Position numbers and translations under genes: made by a program. The notes below the pieces were generated by a model. The model searched no databases. It was not told the origin of the DNA and worked only from the letters and a program-made list of their open reading frames with translations. Positions 18,463-27,759 of a DNA stretch of 64,000 bases are shown piece after piece (position 1 is the stretch's first letter; each line of letters begins with the position of its first letter). The stretch comes from Vallitalea maricola (GTDB taxonomy: Bacteria > Bacillota > Clostridia > Lachnospirales > Vallitaleaceae): NCBI RefSeq assembly GCF_036985595.1, contig NZ_BTPU01000050.1:1-64000 (forward strand), written 5' to 3'.

Positions 18463-19119
18463 ATGAAAGGCAAATTAAAAAGTACATTAATTTATGCTTT
18501 GTTTTTTGGAGGAATTTGGGGTATAACAGAGGCCACACTTGGTTATCTATTGAATTTAAGTACCATTGGTATTAGTGGTTGTGTTATGTTTCCTATAGGG
18601 TATTGTATTCTACGTAAAGCCTATAAGAAGAGTAATAATTTTTCAGTGATCTTTTATTCAAGTTTGATAGCAGGTATCATTAAATTAGTCAATTTATTTA
18701 TGCCTATCTCACATCCAGTAAAAGTTATTAATCCAGCATTCGCTATAGTTTTAGAAGGATTGAGTGTAATGGCTTTAGTAGCATGGAGTGTTAAGAAAAA
18801 CAAGGAAATAGGATTTTCTAGTGCATTATTAGCAGGTTTTTCTTGGAGAATCATATACTTTTTAGATGCAGTGATTCTATTCAATATTGGTATTCCATCT
18901 AGAATGATTAGTAAAGGTCCACAAGAATATCTGTTAAAATTCTTGATAATCAATAACTTGGTTAATGCCTTCATCATAATGTTAATTGCAAAAGCAGACA
19001 AAAAAGGTAAGATATTAAATGTTTCTGAACGTGCTGTAAAACCTATAACAGCTGTATGTTCACTTGTATTAGCTGTAGGTGTTCAATTATTGATGACATA
19101 TATAAAAACTATAGCATAG
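18463..19119 (+). CDS. Polytopic membrane protein of unknown function
   Basis: The 218-residue protein has about six hydrophobic segments. It starts with the pattern GGIWGITEATLGYLLNL and contains short positively charged loops (RKAYKKSNN, KKNKEIG). A TGGAGGG site supports the ATG at 18463. The size and six-segment layout resemble small transporter subunits such as ECF-type S components, but I see no recognised signature. It is followed by a glycine-riboswitch-controlled symporter gene from a separate promoter, so the two are probably independent. Confidence 0.6.
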   Translation: MKGKLKSTLIYALFFGGIWGITEATLGYLLNLSTIGISGCVMFPIGYCILRKAYKKSNNFSVIFYSSLIAGIIKLVNLFMPISHPVKVINPAFAIVLEGLSVMALVAWSVKKNKEIGFSSALLAGFSWRIIYFLDAVILFNIGIPSRMISKGPQEYLLKFLIINNLVNAFIIMLIAKADKKGKILNVSERAVKPITAVCSLVLAVGVQLLMTYIKTIA

Positions 19120-19150
19120 TACATATTCTATAATTGTTAAAAATTTTATA

Positions 19151-19178
19151 TTTACAAAATGAGAAATGCTGTTATAAT
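19151..19178 (+). promoter_or_regulatory. Promoter driving the glycine riboswitch
   Basis: TTTACA and a perfect TATAAT are spaced by 16 bases. Transcription would begin shortly before the riboswitch aptamer. Confidence 0.65.
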
Positions 19179-19244
19179 ATGTATGTAAAAGTAAATATGT
19201 TCGGATGAAGATTGCGGAAGAATTATCGACCGCTTTTGGACGAA

Positions 19245-19423
19245 CCTCTGGAGAGACTCTTAATGAGCACCGAAGGGGAAAACTAATGAATGATTAGTGA
19301 AACTCTCAGGTAAAAGGACAGAGGATATATTCACTATAGAATATATTTTGTAACCAGAGGTCAAATCATATGATTTGGCTTTTTTTATTAATAAGCCATG
19401 GAATCATACCATTGGCTTTTTTT
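19245..19423 (+). ncRNA. Glycine riboswitch with tandem terminator platform
   Basis: The conserved aptamer core is plain: GGAGAGAC, GAGCACCGAAGGGG, AACTCTCAGGTAAAAGGACA, closed by P1 CCTCTG (19245-19250) with CAGAGG (19319-19324). Only one full aptamer is seen; the 40 bases before it could be a ghost aptamer. Two hairpins with T runs follow (about 19358-19387 and 19393-19423). The sequence CCAGAGG at 19354-19360 can also pair with the 5' P1 strand CCTCTGG and overlaps the foot of the first terminator. Glycine binding should therefore free it for termination. The downstream gene is a glycine/alanine symporter, as expected for this riboswitch class. Confidence 0.93.
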
Positions 19424-19487
19424 ATTGTAAAAAGATACTATATTTTTCTATAACAAGACATAAATTATTAAAGACGGAGGATTTTGG

Positions 19488-20846
19488 ATGGATACAATGA
19501 TTGAAATATTTAAGAGAATTGATAGTGTGGTTTGGGGACCACCACTACTTATACTATTAGTTGGAACAGGATTATATCTAACGATTAGGCTAGGAATCAT
19601 ACAGGTTTTTAAGCTGCCTCTAGCACTGAAATATTTATTTGGAAAAGATAAAGATGATAAGGCTGATGGTGATGTATCTAGTTTTGCTGCCTTATGTACT
19701 GCTTTAGCAGCGACCATAGGTACTGGTAATATTGTCGGGGTTGCAACAGCTATAAAAGCAGGAGGTCCAGGAGCACTTTTCTGGATGTGGATTGCTGCAT
19801 TTTTTGGTATGGCAACTAAATACGCTGAATCCCTGTTAGCAGTAAAATACAGGGTAATAGATGAGAATGGTCAGATGTCAGGTGGACCAATGTATTATAT
19901 AGAAAAAGGACTAGGGAATAAATTTCTTGCTAAACTTTTTGCTATATTTGGTATTGGTGTTGCATTCTTTGGTATAGGGACATTCACACAGATAAATTCT
20001 ATAACAACTGCTGTGAAGATTACTTTTAATGTTCCTGTAGCAGTGACAGCAGTTGTATTGACATTGCTAGTAACTTTCGTAACACTAGGTGGAATAAAAA
20101 GTATTTCAGGTGTGTGTGAATTCATTGTTCCTGTTATGGCTGTTTTATACATAATTGCTTCTCTTACAATAATTATATTTAATATAGAATCAGTACCAAG
20201 TGCAGTCTCATTGATTATTAATAGTGCTTTTACACCTATGGCGGCGGCAGGTGGATTCTTAGGTACAACAGTTATGAAAGCTATTCAGAACGGAATATCA
20301 AGAGGAGTATTCTCCAATGAGTCAGGACTTGGGTCAGCTCCAATAGCAGCTGCAGCAGCTAAAACTGATTCATGTGTTAAACAAGGTCTTATATCTATGA
20401 CAGGTACTTTTTTTGATACTATCATAATATGTACTATGACAGGTATATCATTGGTTATGACAGGGGCATTCAAATCAGAATTCGCAGGAGCTGAGATGAC
20501 TAACTTGGCATTCAAACAGGGATTACCTATAGCTGGTGGAGAATTCATCTTAACTATTGGACTTATCTTTTTTGCATTTACAACAATACTAGGATGGAAT
20601 TATTACGGTGAAAGATGTACGGAGTATCTATTCGGGGTAAAAGGTATCGTACCATACAAATTAATATTTATAGGATTAGTAGGAGTAGGTGCGTTCCTAA
20701 AACTAGACTTGATATGGGTTATAGCTGATATCGTTAATGGATTGATGGCAATACCTAACCTTATTGGAATCATTGGTCTAAGTGGAGTCATATCATTTGA
20801 GACTAAACAGTATTTTAGAACTCTTAAGGAAGAAAGATATAGATAG
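19488..20846 (+). CDS. Sodium:alanine/glycine symporter, AGCS family
   Basis: The 452-residue membrane protein begins with the typical AGCS start (VVWGPPLLILLVGTGLYLTIRLG). It carries the family signature around TALAATIGTGNIVGVATAI, then GGPGALFWMWIAAFFGMATKYAES, GPMYYIEKGLG and SRGVFSNESGLGSAPIAAAAA. About ten membrane segments are visible and the length is normal. It imports alanine or glycine with sodium. The gene lies behind a glycine riboswitch with terminators, so expression should fall when glycine is plentiful. A GGAGG site precedes ATG 19488, and a terminator follows. Confidence 0.95.
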   Translation: MDTMIEIFKRIDSVVWGPPLLILLVGTGLYLTIRLGIIQVFKLPLALKYLFGKDKDDKADGDVSSFAALCTALAATIGTGNIVGVATAIKAGGPGALFWMWIAAFFGMATKYAESLLAVKYRVIDENGQMSGGPMYYIEKGLGNKFLAKLFAIFGIGVAFFGIGTFTQINSITTAVKITFNVPVAVTAVVLTLLVTFVTLGGIKSISGVCEFIVPVMAVLYIIASLTIIIFNIESVPSAVSLIINSAFTPMAAAGGFLGTTVMKAIQNGISRGVFSNESGLGSAPIAAAAAKTDSCVKQGLISMTGTFFDTIIICTMTGISLVMTGAFKSEFAGAEMTNLAFKQGLPIAGGEFILTIGLIFFAFTTILGWNYYGERCTEYLFGVKGIVPYKLIFIGLVGVGAFLKLDLIWVIADIVNGLMAIPNLIGIIGLSGVISFETKQYFRTLKEERYR

Positions 20847-20878
20847 GTAAAATTAAATGTAGAGTAATAATTATTATG

Positions 20879-20914
20879 AAAAGCTTAGGATGTTATTAAT
20901 CCATAAGCTTTTTA
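20879..20914 (+). terminator. Terminator of the symporter gene
   Basis: AAAAGCTTA pairs with TAAGCTTTT, with an inner GGA/TCC pair, and is followed by a short T run. Confidence 0.75.
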
Positions 20915-21090
20915 AATTGTTTGAAAATGGACAATATTGTGCAATAAAGAACAAGATTATCTTCTAGTATCTATAGTTAACGTATGATATTATTTTAATA
21001 AAATAACAGTATTTAATAAACTTATCTTTTTATTTCCTTTAGAAAACTTTATAAAAATAATATACAATCTCCTTTTATTTTTTTGTTTAG

Positions 21091-21128
21091 ATAGATTAAT
21101 ACATTAATAAATTAATGTATTAATCTAT
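21091..21128. promoter_or_regulatory. 38-bp perfect palindrome upstream of the chitinase gene
   Basis: Two 18-base arms (21091-21108 and 21111-21128) are perfectly complementary around AA. The sequence is built from ATTAATA-type words and lies 93 bases before the chitinase start. There is no T run and no known protein site that I recognise. The rest of the gap 20847-21220 holds only the symporter terminator. Confidence 0.7.
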
Positions 21129-21220
21129 TAAATATAATCATAGAGTAATAGTTAACTAAAATTGACTAGATTAAAACCTATAAGAGACAAAAGAAATAAA
21201 AAATAGGAGGAAGGATTAGC

Positions 21221-23839
21221 ATGAAGAAATTTCACAATCTTATGACTCTAATTATTGCAGTTTTATTACTTTTTACAACTATTACATGTACTAGTACGCA
21301 GGCACAACAGATTAATGAATGGCAGACTGGAGTAAGTTATAGTGTTGGGGATTTAGTAACTTATAATAGTACAGTTTATGAATGCAGACAGAATCATACT
21401 TCATTAGTAGGATGGGAGCCACCTAATGTTCCATCACTTTGGTTGGCAACTACAACACCAGATCCAGATCCAAATCCAGACCCAAACCCAGACCCTAATC
21501 CAGATCCAGGTCCAGGTCCCTCAGATCTTGAAAGAGTGGTTGTTGGATATTGGCATAATTTTGATAATGGTTCGGGGGTAATAAGACTTAGGGACGTAAC
21601 TACAGATTTCAACGTAGTTAATGTAGCTTTTGCAGAACCAGTAGGTGATACATATACAATGGCGTTTTCACCTTTTAATGCAACAGATGCAGAATTCAAA
21701 TCAGATATTCAAGAATTGAAGGCTAGAGGTACTAAGGTTTTAATTTCAATCGGAGGAAGTAATGGAACAGTTGAGCTACTTAATAACACAGCTAAGCAAA
21801 CATTTATATCAACAATGATTAATATCATTGAGACTTATGGTTTTGATGGTATGGATATCGATCTTGAGGGCAGTTCACTATCATTAGATGCTGGAGATAC
21901 AGATTTTAGTAATCCAACTACAACTAAGGTAGTTAACTTAATTGATGCAATAACAGCAATACGCAATCACTTTGGTAATGATTTTGTTTTAACTATGGCA
22001 CCTGAAACTGTTTATGTTCAAGGTGGTTATAGTACATATGGAGGTTCTTGGGGAGCATATTTACCTGTTATCTATGCACTTAGGAGTGAGCTTGATTATA
22101 TTCATGTACAGCATTATAATTCTGGTTCTATGGTTGGACTTGATGGTATGTCTTATACACAAGGGACTGCTGATTTTCAAGTAGCAATGGCAGAGATGTT
22201 ATTAAAAGGATTTCCAGTAGGTAATAATCCTAATAATGTTTTCCCAGCTCTAAGAGAAGACCAGATAGCTATAGGTATACCTGCGTGCAGTAATGCGGCA
22301 GGGGGTGGCTATATTAATAATACTGAAATGAAAAAAGCTCTTGACTATATTGTAAAAGGTCAATCGTTCAATGGACAGTATCAGTTACAAAAACCAGAAG
22401 GATATCCTGACTTAAGAGGAATTATGACATGGTCAATTAATTGGGATGCTTATAATAATTATAATTTCTCAACATTCTATTCTAATTATTTTGGCACTCT
22501 TGGAATTATTAATCCAACACCAACACCTCCACCAGCAGGTAAAAGGATAGTTGCCTATTATCCTGAATGGGGAGCTTATGCAGGACATAACCAATATGCA
22601 CCATCGGATATCCCATGGGATAAAGTGACTCATATAAATTATGCATTTGCAGATATTAAAAATGGGGAAATTGCATGTTTTGATGAATGGGCAGCCAAGG
22701 GTATATCTTTTGGAGAACCTTGGGATTCACCTTACAAAGGATGTTTAGGTCAGTTCAAAAAATTGAAGCAGCAATATCCTAATACTAATATCCTTATTTC
22801 AGTAGGAGGATGGTCAAGATCAGCAGAATTTCATAATGTTGCGGCTACACAGGCTTCAAGAGAAAAATTTGCTCTTAGTGTAGTAGACTTTTTAAGAGAA
22901 TGGAACTTTGACGGTGTAGACATTGATTGGGAATATCCAACATTCTACCGAGCAGGAGATACAGTTGATAATCCTAATGATCTAGGTACACCTTATGCGA
23001 CTCCAGATGAGAAGCAGACTTTTACTTTGTTACTACAACAGCTTAGGACTACTCTTGACCAAGCAGGTGCTGCTGATGGAAAATATTATTATGTAACTAC
23101 TGCTGTAGGTTGCGGCAAAGATAAAATAGACCAGACAGAGCCTAATCTATACGCACAATATGTAGATTTTATCAATGTCATGACTTATGATATGCATGGT
23201 GCTTGGGAAGGCATAACAGGTCATCAGTCACCAATGTATTTTGATACTAATGCAGAAAATGCTTACAGGTCCTATTTCCAAACATTATATACTGACCCTG
23301 CGGAAGTAGAAGCCAATGTTGAATTAGCTAGGAAATACACAGTACATGAAGCAATGGAGTATCTGAAAACTTTTGGTATACCAGCTGATAAACTAGTTCT
23401 AGGTTCACCATTCTATTCAAGAGGATGGGCAAAAGTACAGAATAATGGACCAATAAGTACTTTACCAGGATTGTATGCAACTTGTTCTGGCACTAATCAT
23501 ACAGGTACTTATGGGGCACATGGTATTTGGGATGGAGGAAGATACGCTGGTAATAACCCATACTATACCATGATAAGCAAAGAGCAAGACAACTCATTCC
23601 AAAAATATCGTGACCCAGTTTCAAAAGTTCCATATCTCTATAGTGAGTCAAAAGGAGAAATGTACACTTACGAGGATGCTGTCTCATTACAAGAGAAAAT
23701 TGATTACGTAATTAATAATAACTATGGAGGTATCATTTTCTGGGAACTAACTGGTGACTATGTTGCAGCTACTGGCACTAACAAAGGTGGAACAGGTGAA
23801 TTAGTTAATCTACTTTATAATGGGTTACTTGGACCATAA
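21221..23839 (+). CDS. Secreted chitinase with chitin-binding domain and two GH18 domains
   Basis: A signal peptide of about 28 residues precedes a small CBM5/12-like chitin-binding domain (about residues 30-75; WQTGVSYSVGDLVTYN and a W-E-P-P aromatic strip). A Pro-Asp-Asn-Pro repeat linker (about 80-100) joins it to the first GH18 domain (about 105-430). That domain has the catalytic motif DGMDIDLE and a glutamate near residue 216. A second proline-rich linker leads to a second GH18 domain (about 445-870) with FDGVDIDWEYP and a glutamate near residue 571. The second domain carries the chitinase insertion and WELTGDY-type end. The first domain resembles the shorter endo-chitinase/endo-beta-GlcNAc-ase type. 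The two domains should hydrolyse chitin outside the cell. GGAGGAAGG supports the start. Confidence 0.93.
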   Translation: MKKFHNLMTLIIAVLLLFTTITCTSTQAQQINEWQTGVSYSVGDLVTYNSTVYECRQNHTSLVGWEPPNVPSLWLATTTPDPDPNPDPNPDPNPDPGPGPSDLERVVVGYWHNFDNGSGVIRLRDVTTDFNVVNVAFAEPVGDTYTMAFSPFNATDAEFKSDIQELKARGTKVLISIGGSNGTVELLNNTAKQTFISTMINIIETYGFDGMDIDLEGSSLSLDAGDTDFSNPTTTKVVNLIDAITAIRNHFGNDFVLTMAPETVYVQGGYSTYGGSWGAYLPVIYALRSELDYIHVQHYNSGSMVGLDGMSYTQGTADFQVAMAEMLLKGFPVGNNPNNVFPALREDQIAIGIPACSNAAGGGYINNTEMKKALDYIVKGQSFNGQYQLQKPEGYPDLRGIMTWSINWDAYNNYNFSTFYSNYFGTLGIINPTPTPPPAGKRIVAYYPEWGAYAGHNQYAPSDIPWDKVTHINYAFADIKNGEIACFDEWAAKGISFGEPWDSPYKGCLGQFKKLKQQYPNTNILISVGGWSRSAEFHNVAATQASREKFALSVVDFLREWNFDGVDIDWEYPTFYRAGDTVDNPNDLGTPYATPDEKQTFTLLLQQLRTTLDQAGAADGKYYYVTTAVGCGKDKIDQTEPNLYAQYVDFINVMTYDMHGAWEGITGHQSPMYFDTNAENAYRSYFQTLYTDPAEVEANVELARKYTVHEAMEYLKTFGIPADKLVLGSPFYSRGWAKVQNNGPISTLPGLYATCSGTNHTGTYGAHGIWDGGRYAGNNPYYTMISKEQDNSFQKYRDPVSKVPYLYSESKGEMYTYEDAVSLQEKIDYVINNNYGGIIFWELTGDYVAATGTNKGGTGELVNLLYNGLLGP

Positions 23840-23858
23840 GAATGTTAATAATTAATGG

Positions 23859-23889
23859 ATGGTATCAGTTTTGATACCATTCTTTTTTA
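23859..23889 (+). terminator. Terminator of the chitinase gene
   Basis: ATGGTATCA pairs perfectly with TGATACCAT across four bases and is followed by TCTTTTTTAT. Confidence 0.85.
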
Positions 23890-23922
23890 TAAATATTTTT
23901 AAATATTAAATATAATTTGAAA

Positions 23923-24117
23923 ATGTATACAGAAATTCCCATTGATGAGGAAGTATATAATAGGCATTTTATATTTCCTTCAAAAGATAAAGTGTATATT
24001 ATCAAAGATGAAGATGATAAATTAATTATAGATATTTATCCTTTCAAAGGAGAAGTTAAATATATAGAACCCAAAATTGAAAAATACTCAAATAATAAAA
24101 ATAAAATTTTAAAATAA
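23923..24117 (+). CDS. Small uncharacterised protein (doubtful)
   Basis: A 64-residue frame runs from ATG 23923 to a stop inside the next terminator. The product is rich in Lys, Asp, Ile and Tyr, with strand-like segments (VYIIKDEDDKLIIDIYPF). There is no convincing ribosome binding site. Its position between two terminators suggests a separate small transcript. The amino-acid make-up is not random for the base composition, but it could still be chance. Confidence 0.35.
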   Translation: MYTEIPIDEEVYNRHFIFPSKDKVYIIKDEDDKLIIDIYPFKGEVKYIEPKIEKYSNNKNKILK

Positions 24118-24149
24118 CCATCCAATATTAAAAAAATGGATGGTTTTTG
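24116..24149 (+). terminator. Terminator before the YesM-type kinase gene
   Basis: AACCATCCA (24116-24124) pairs perfectly with TGGATGGTT (24137-24145), followed by five T residues. Confidence 0.8.
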
Positions 24150-24180
24150 TTATAATGATACAATACGGGGGGGGATAATT

Positions 24181-25977
24181 ATGGGAAAAAAAGCAGCTAA
24201 GAGACAGAGTATTACTACCAAGTATTTTTTGAATTTTATTATATTGATTATTATACCTGTATTGTTAATTAGTTTCCTACTGAATATGGCTTACAAAAAT
24301 ATTTTTGTAAACCACTATTCTGAGATGGTCATGCAAACTATGGAACAGATGTCTATAAGAATACAGGACGAATTGAATAATATTTCCTTGAAAAGTGCTA
24401 TGATAGGAAATGATTCAGAAATAATCAATCTAGTATCTAGGATGAAAAAATCTGAAGCTGAGGGTTATCAGCGTTTAGACCTGTCTAATCAAGTAAATTC
24501 TAAAATAAATTCATTGTTGAATTGCTCTGATGATATATATTCAGTTATTTTCTTTTATAAAGACGGTGGACATTACTATTTCAAAAGCCCTTTGATTCAA
24601 GACGAGAAAACTTTGAGAAAAGAAGCTTGGTATAGGGAAACCATCCAGAATAAAGGTAGAATCATAATGCCAGAAAAAACAAAAGAACTAATAAGCACTG
24701 GGCTTAGTCAAAAACAATTGTATTTTTCAATGAGTCCAGATATCTTAGGTGAACAGAATGAAGTTGAAGTGGTTTGCTTTGTTTTTATGCCCAAAAGTAT
24801 AGATTCTATATATGCCAAGTATCAAAATCAAAGAATGGGAACAGGATTACTAATAAATAAAGATAATGATATTATCGTATCATCAGATAATAAAATCACT
24901 AAAGAAAATATCCAAAAATGTGGTCTCTTCAATCAAAATTATATAAAGAGCAGTTATAATGATGTAGTGTTGAATAATAAGAAAAATATGATCTATACTT
25001 ACTTAACTAATAACGATAAATGGTTACTAGTCAATATAATTGATTACAATATGCTAACCAGTGAGATGAATCAGGTAATGATGTACTTTGTTTTAATCTA
25101 TATAGTCATAATTATTCTATTCATTATTTTTGCTGTTTTCTTTATCAAAGACATAATTACTCCAATCAAACAATTAATCAGTAAGATGAAAAGCGTTCAA
25201 AAGGGGAATTTTGATGAGAAGATTGTTGTAGAAGGTAGTTCTGAAATAGTTGAAATGGGTGAATCTTTCAATAATATGGTATCGGAGATAAATCAATTGA
25301 TTATTGAAAGGGACATCCAAGAAAAAGAAAAAAGCAATGAAGAAATGAAAGCCTTGCAGGCTCAGATTCAACCTCATTTCATATATAATACCTTATCATC
25401 GATTAGACTCATGGCAATGGTAGCAAAAGTAGATGGTATCAAAAATATGACTGATGCCTTTATGAAGCTCCTTTCTGCCATATTTAAGCATAATGATTCC
25501 TTGATTAAGGTAAAAACAGAAATAGAATATCTTAATAATTATTTGTACATAATGAAAGTCAGATTTGATGAATTATTCACAGTTGAATATGACATCAGTG
25601 AAGAAATAGAATCTTTATATATGATTAAACTTACCCTACAACCTCTTATAGAAAATGCTATTCATCATGGAATCAGTAAAGTTGATAGGAAAGGTATAAT
25701 AAGAGTTAGAGGTTATCTACAGGAAGAGCTCTTAATATTTGAGATAGAAGATAATGGGGTGGGTATTGAAAAAGAAAGAATATATGACATAATCCATAGC
25801 AAAAAAAGTGAAGACAGGAAAAGTTTTAACCATATAGGTGTAAACAATGTGATGCGGAGAATAAAATTGAATCATGGGGAAGGTTATGGCATTACAATTG
25901 ATAGTGAATATATGAAATACACAAAAGTTACATTAATACTTCCAATAATACACGAAGGAGGAAAAAGTGATGTATAA
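24181..25977 (+). CDS. Sensor histidine kinase, YesM family
   Basis: The product of 598 residues has a membrane segment at about 18-40, a large extracellular sensor part (about 45-300, Cache-like) and a second membrane segment at about 305-330. A HAMP linker follows (ITPIKQLISKMKSVQ). The His_kinase region carries LQAQIQPHFIYNTLSSI with the phospho-acceptor histidine near residue 399. The ATPase part shows LTLQPLIENAIHHGI (N box), EDNGVG and HIGVNNVMRRIKL. I chose ATG 24181, preceded by a run of eight G, over an upstream ATG at 24136 that lies inside the terminator. It overlaps the YesN-type regulator gene by eight bases. It probably senses a sugar or glycan product and controls the downstream ABC transporter and GH101 gene. 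Confidence 0.9.
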   Translation: MGKKAAKRQSITTKYFLNFIILIIIPVLLISFLLNMAYKNIFVNHYSEMVMQTMEQMSIRIQDELNNISLKSAMIGNDSEIINLVSRMKKSEAEGYQRLDLSNQVNSKINSLLNCSDDIYSVIFFYKDGGHYYFKSPLIQDEKTLRKEAWYRETIQNKGRIIMPEKTKELISTGLSQKQLYFSMSPDILGEQNEVEVVCFVFMPKSIDSIYAKYQNQRMGTGLLINKDNDIIVSSDNKITKENIQKCGLFNQNYIKSSYNDVVLNNKKNMIYTYLTNNDKWLLVNIIDYNMLTSEMNQVMMYFVLIYIVIIILFIIFAVFFIKDIITPIKQLISKMKSVQKGNFDEKIVVEGSSEIVEMGESFNNMVSEINQLIIERDIQEKEKSNEEMKALQAQIQPHFIYNTLSSIRLMAMVAKVDGIKNMTDAFMKLLSAIFKHNDSLIKVKTEIEYLNNYLYIMKVRFDELFTVEYDISEEIESLYMIKLTLQPLIENAIHHGISKVDRKGIIRVRGYLQEELLIFEIEDNGVGIEKERIYDIIHSKKSEDRKSFNHIGVNNVMRRIKLNHGEGYGITIDSEYMKYTKVTLILPIIHEGGKSDV

Positions 25978-27544
25978 AATTTTGCTTGTAGAGGATGAAC
26001 CTATTTTCAGATTTGCTTTGAAAACCTTGATAGAATGGGAAAAGTACAATATTGATATGAGTTTGGAAGCGCCCAATGGAAAAAAAGCATTGGATATAAT
26101 GAAAGATAACATGGATATTGATGTTATTATAACAGACATAAATATGCCTGTTATGGATGGACTAAAACTCATAGAAGAGATAAATGAAATGTCTATAAAT
26201 CCAGCAATCATAGTACTTAGTGCCTACGATGATTTCCATTTGGTTAGACAAGCTTTCAAGTACGGTGTAACTGATTATATACTTAAAAGGGAAATGGAAC
26301 CTGAGCAAGTATTAGAATTAGTGCTTAATGTAATTAATAAGCATAATAAGGTTAAAAAAAGTCACAACCAGGTCAAGAAAGACAAAAACAAATTCCTTAA
26401 GAGCTTATTATCTGACAGAGAAAATTATGATATAGATCAGGAGATAGATGATTATTCTATTAGATTGTATAGCAGTAACTTGACTGTATTGTGCATCCTT
26501 GTAGATAACTTCAGGCAGATTGAAACTAGATATAAAGATAGTATCAAAGATTTTGAAAGAAGTGTGGTAAGGGCAATAGACCAAGTACTGAATAGACTGG
26601 AATTTGGAGAAGTATTTCCAATGTCCTCAAAGGAATACATTATTATTCTATCAAGCAAATCAAACAGCCTGACTAAGATAAATAATGAAATAAATGAAAT
26701 TCTGGAAGGTATTAGGCATGTTCTTTTTAATGGAGTTAATATCAAAACTAGTATTGGAATAAGTGATATAAAAAGCGGATATGACTATATACCATTTTCT
26801 TATACACAAGCAAAGAGAAATGCACAGTTAAGATTCTTATTGGGAAAAGGAAAGAATATATTTCCAGAAGACTCTATATATGTAAAAGAAAGTAATAGAC
26901 ATAGTATTATTGGTGAAGAAAAAAAATTATTAAAAGCATTGGATAAGCTCAATAAAGGAGCTGCTTTTCAAGAATTAGAAAGGATATTTGGGATTATCAG
27001 TACCTTCAAGATAAAGAAGATAAATGATATCCTTATACCTTATATGGAATTGTTTTTCCTGATTTCCCAGTACATAAATGATATTGATATTGATTACAGT
27101 CTTCCTAATGAAAAGGTTGATTTTTATGAGCATATAAAAGCATATGAAACTATTGATGAAGTAAATGCATGGATAAAAAGTTTAGTAGAAGATATAATCA
27201 ATTATCTACAAGAGGGTAGATATCTAGGAATAAGTTCATCCAGTAAAAAGGCAAAACAGTTTATTGAAAACCATTATATGGAGAAGATTACATTCAAGAA
27301 TGTATGTGAGCATGTTCACCTAAGTGAAGCATATTTCAGTAAAATATTCGCTAAAGACTTAAAGCTTACCTTTACAGAATATTTAACGAAAAAAAGAATA
27401 GAAGAAGCCAAGACATTATTATCAGATACAGATATGAAGATATATGAGATTTGCTATTCAGTAGGATATGCTAATGTTGAACACTTCAGCAGAACCTTCA
27501 AAAAAATAGTTGGTATGAGTCCAAAACAGTATAAGAAATCCTAA
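25970..27544 (+). CDS. Response regulator, YesN/AraC type
   Basis: A receiver domain (residues 1-120) has the acidic pair at VEDEP and the phospho-acceptor aspartate at about residue 56 in ITDINMP. A long middle part of about 280 residues follows. The C-terminal AraC-type double helix-turn-helix (about 425-524) shows HVHLSEAYFSKIFAKD, YLTKKRIEEAKTLLSD and ICYSVGYANVEHFSRTFKK. The length of 524 residues is normal for YesN-like regulators. ATG 25970, with GGAGG upstream, is preferred over the GTG at 25967. It is encoded in overlap with its kinase and upstream of the ABC transporter that it most likely activates. Confidence 0.92.
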   Translation: MYKILLVEDEPIFRFALKTLIEWEKYNIDMSLEAPNGKKALDIMKDNMDIDVIITDINMPVMDGLKLIEEINEMSINPAIIVLSAYDDFHLVRQAFKYGVTDYILKREMEPEQVLELVLNVINKHNKVKKSHNQVKKDKNKFLKSLLSDRENYDIDQEIDDYSIRLYSSNLTVLCILVDNFRQIETRYKDSIKDFERSVVRAIDQVLNRLEFGEVFPMSSKEYIIILSSKSNSLTKINNEINEILEGIRHVLFNGVNIKTSIGISDIKSGYDYIPFSYTQAKRNAQLRFLLGKGKNIFPEDSIYVKESNRHSIIGEEKKLLKALDKLNKGAAFQELERIFGIISTFKIKKINDILIPYMELFFLISQYINDIDIDYSLPNEKVDFYEHIKAYETIDEVNAWIKSLVEDIINYLQEGRYLGISSSSKKAKQFIENHYMEKITFKNVCEHVHLSEAYFSKIFAKDLKLTFTEYLTKKRIEEAKTLLSDTDMKIYEICYSVGYANVEHFSRTFKKIVGMSPKQYKKS

Positions 27545-27759
27545 TACTTAATAAAGCACAAAAAAACATCAAGAAAAACAATAAATATCATAAAATCTAT
27601 AAAAAGTTATCAGTGTATAAAAAGATTTATTAATAATTGCATAAAAGATATCATAAATAGCCTAGTATAAATCATTAAAAATGACTAATTAATATTGTAA
27701 GATATATATGAAATTACATATAGGGTAATTATTTATATAAACTCAAGGAGGGAATGAAA

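Noticed and set aside
19200..19244. Second complete glycine aptamer
   Set aside because: The conserved aptamer blocks occur only once; the upstream part lacks the GAAGGGG and CTCTCAGG blocks.
23917..24117. Confident small gene between two terminators
   Set aside because: No ribosome binding site is visible, so it is listed only with low confidence.
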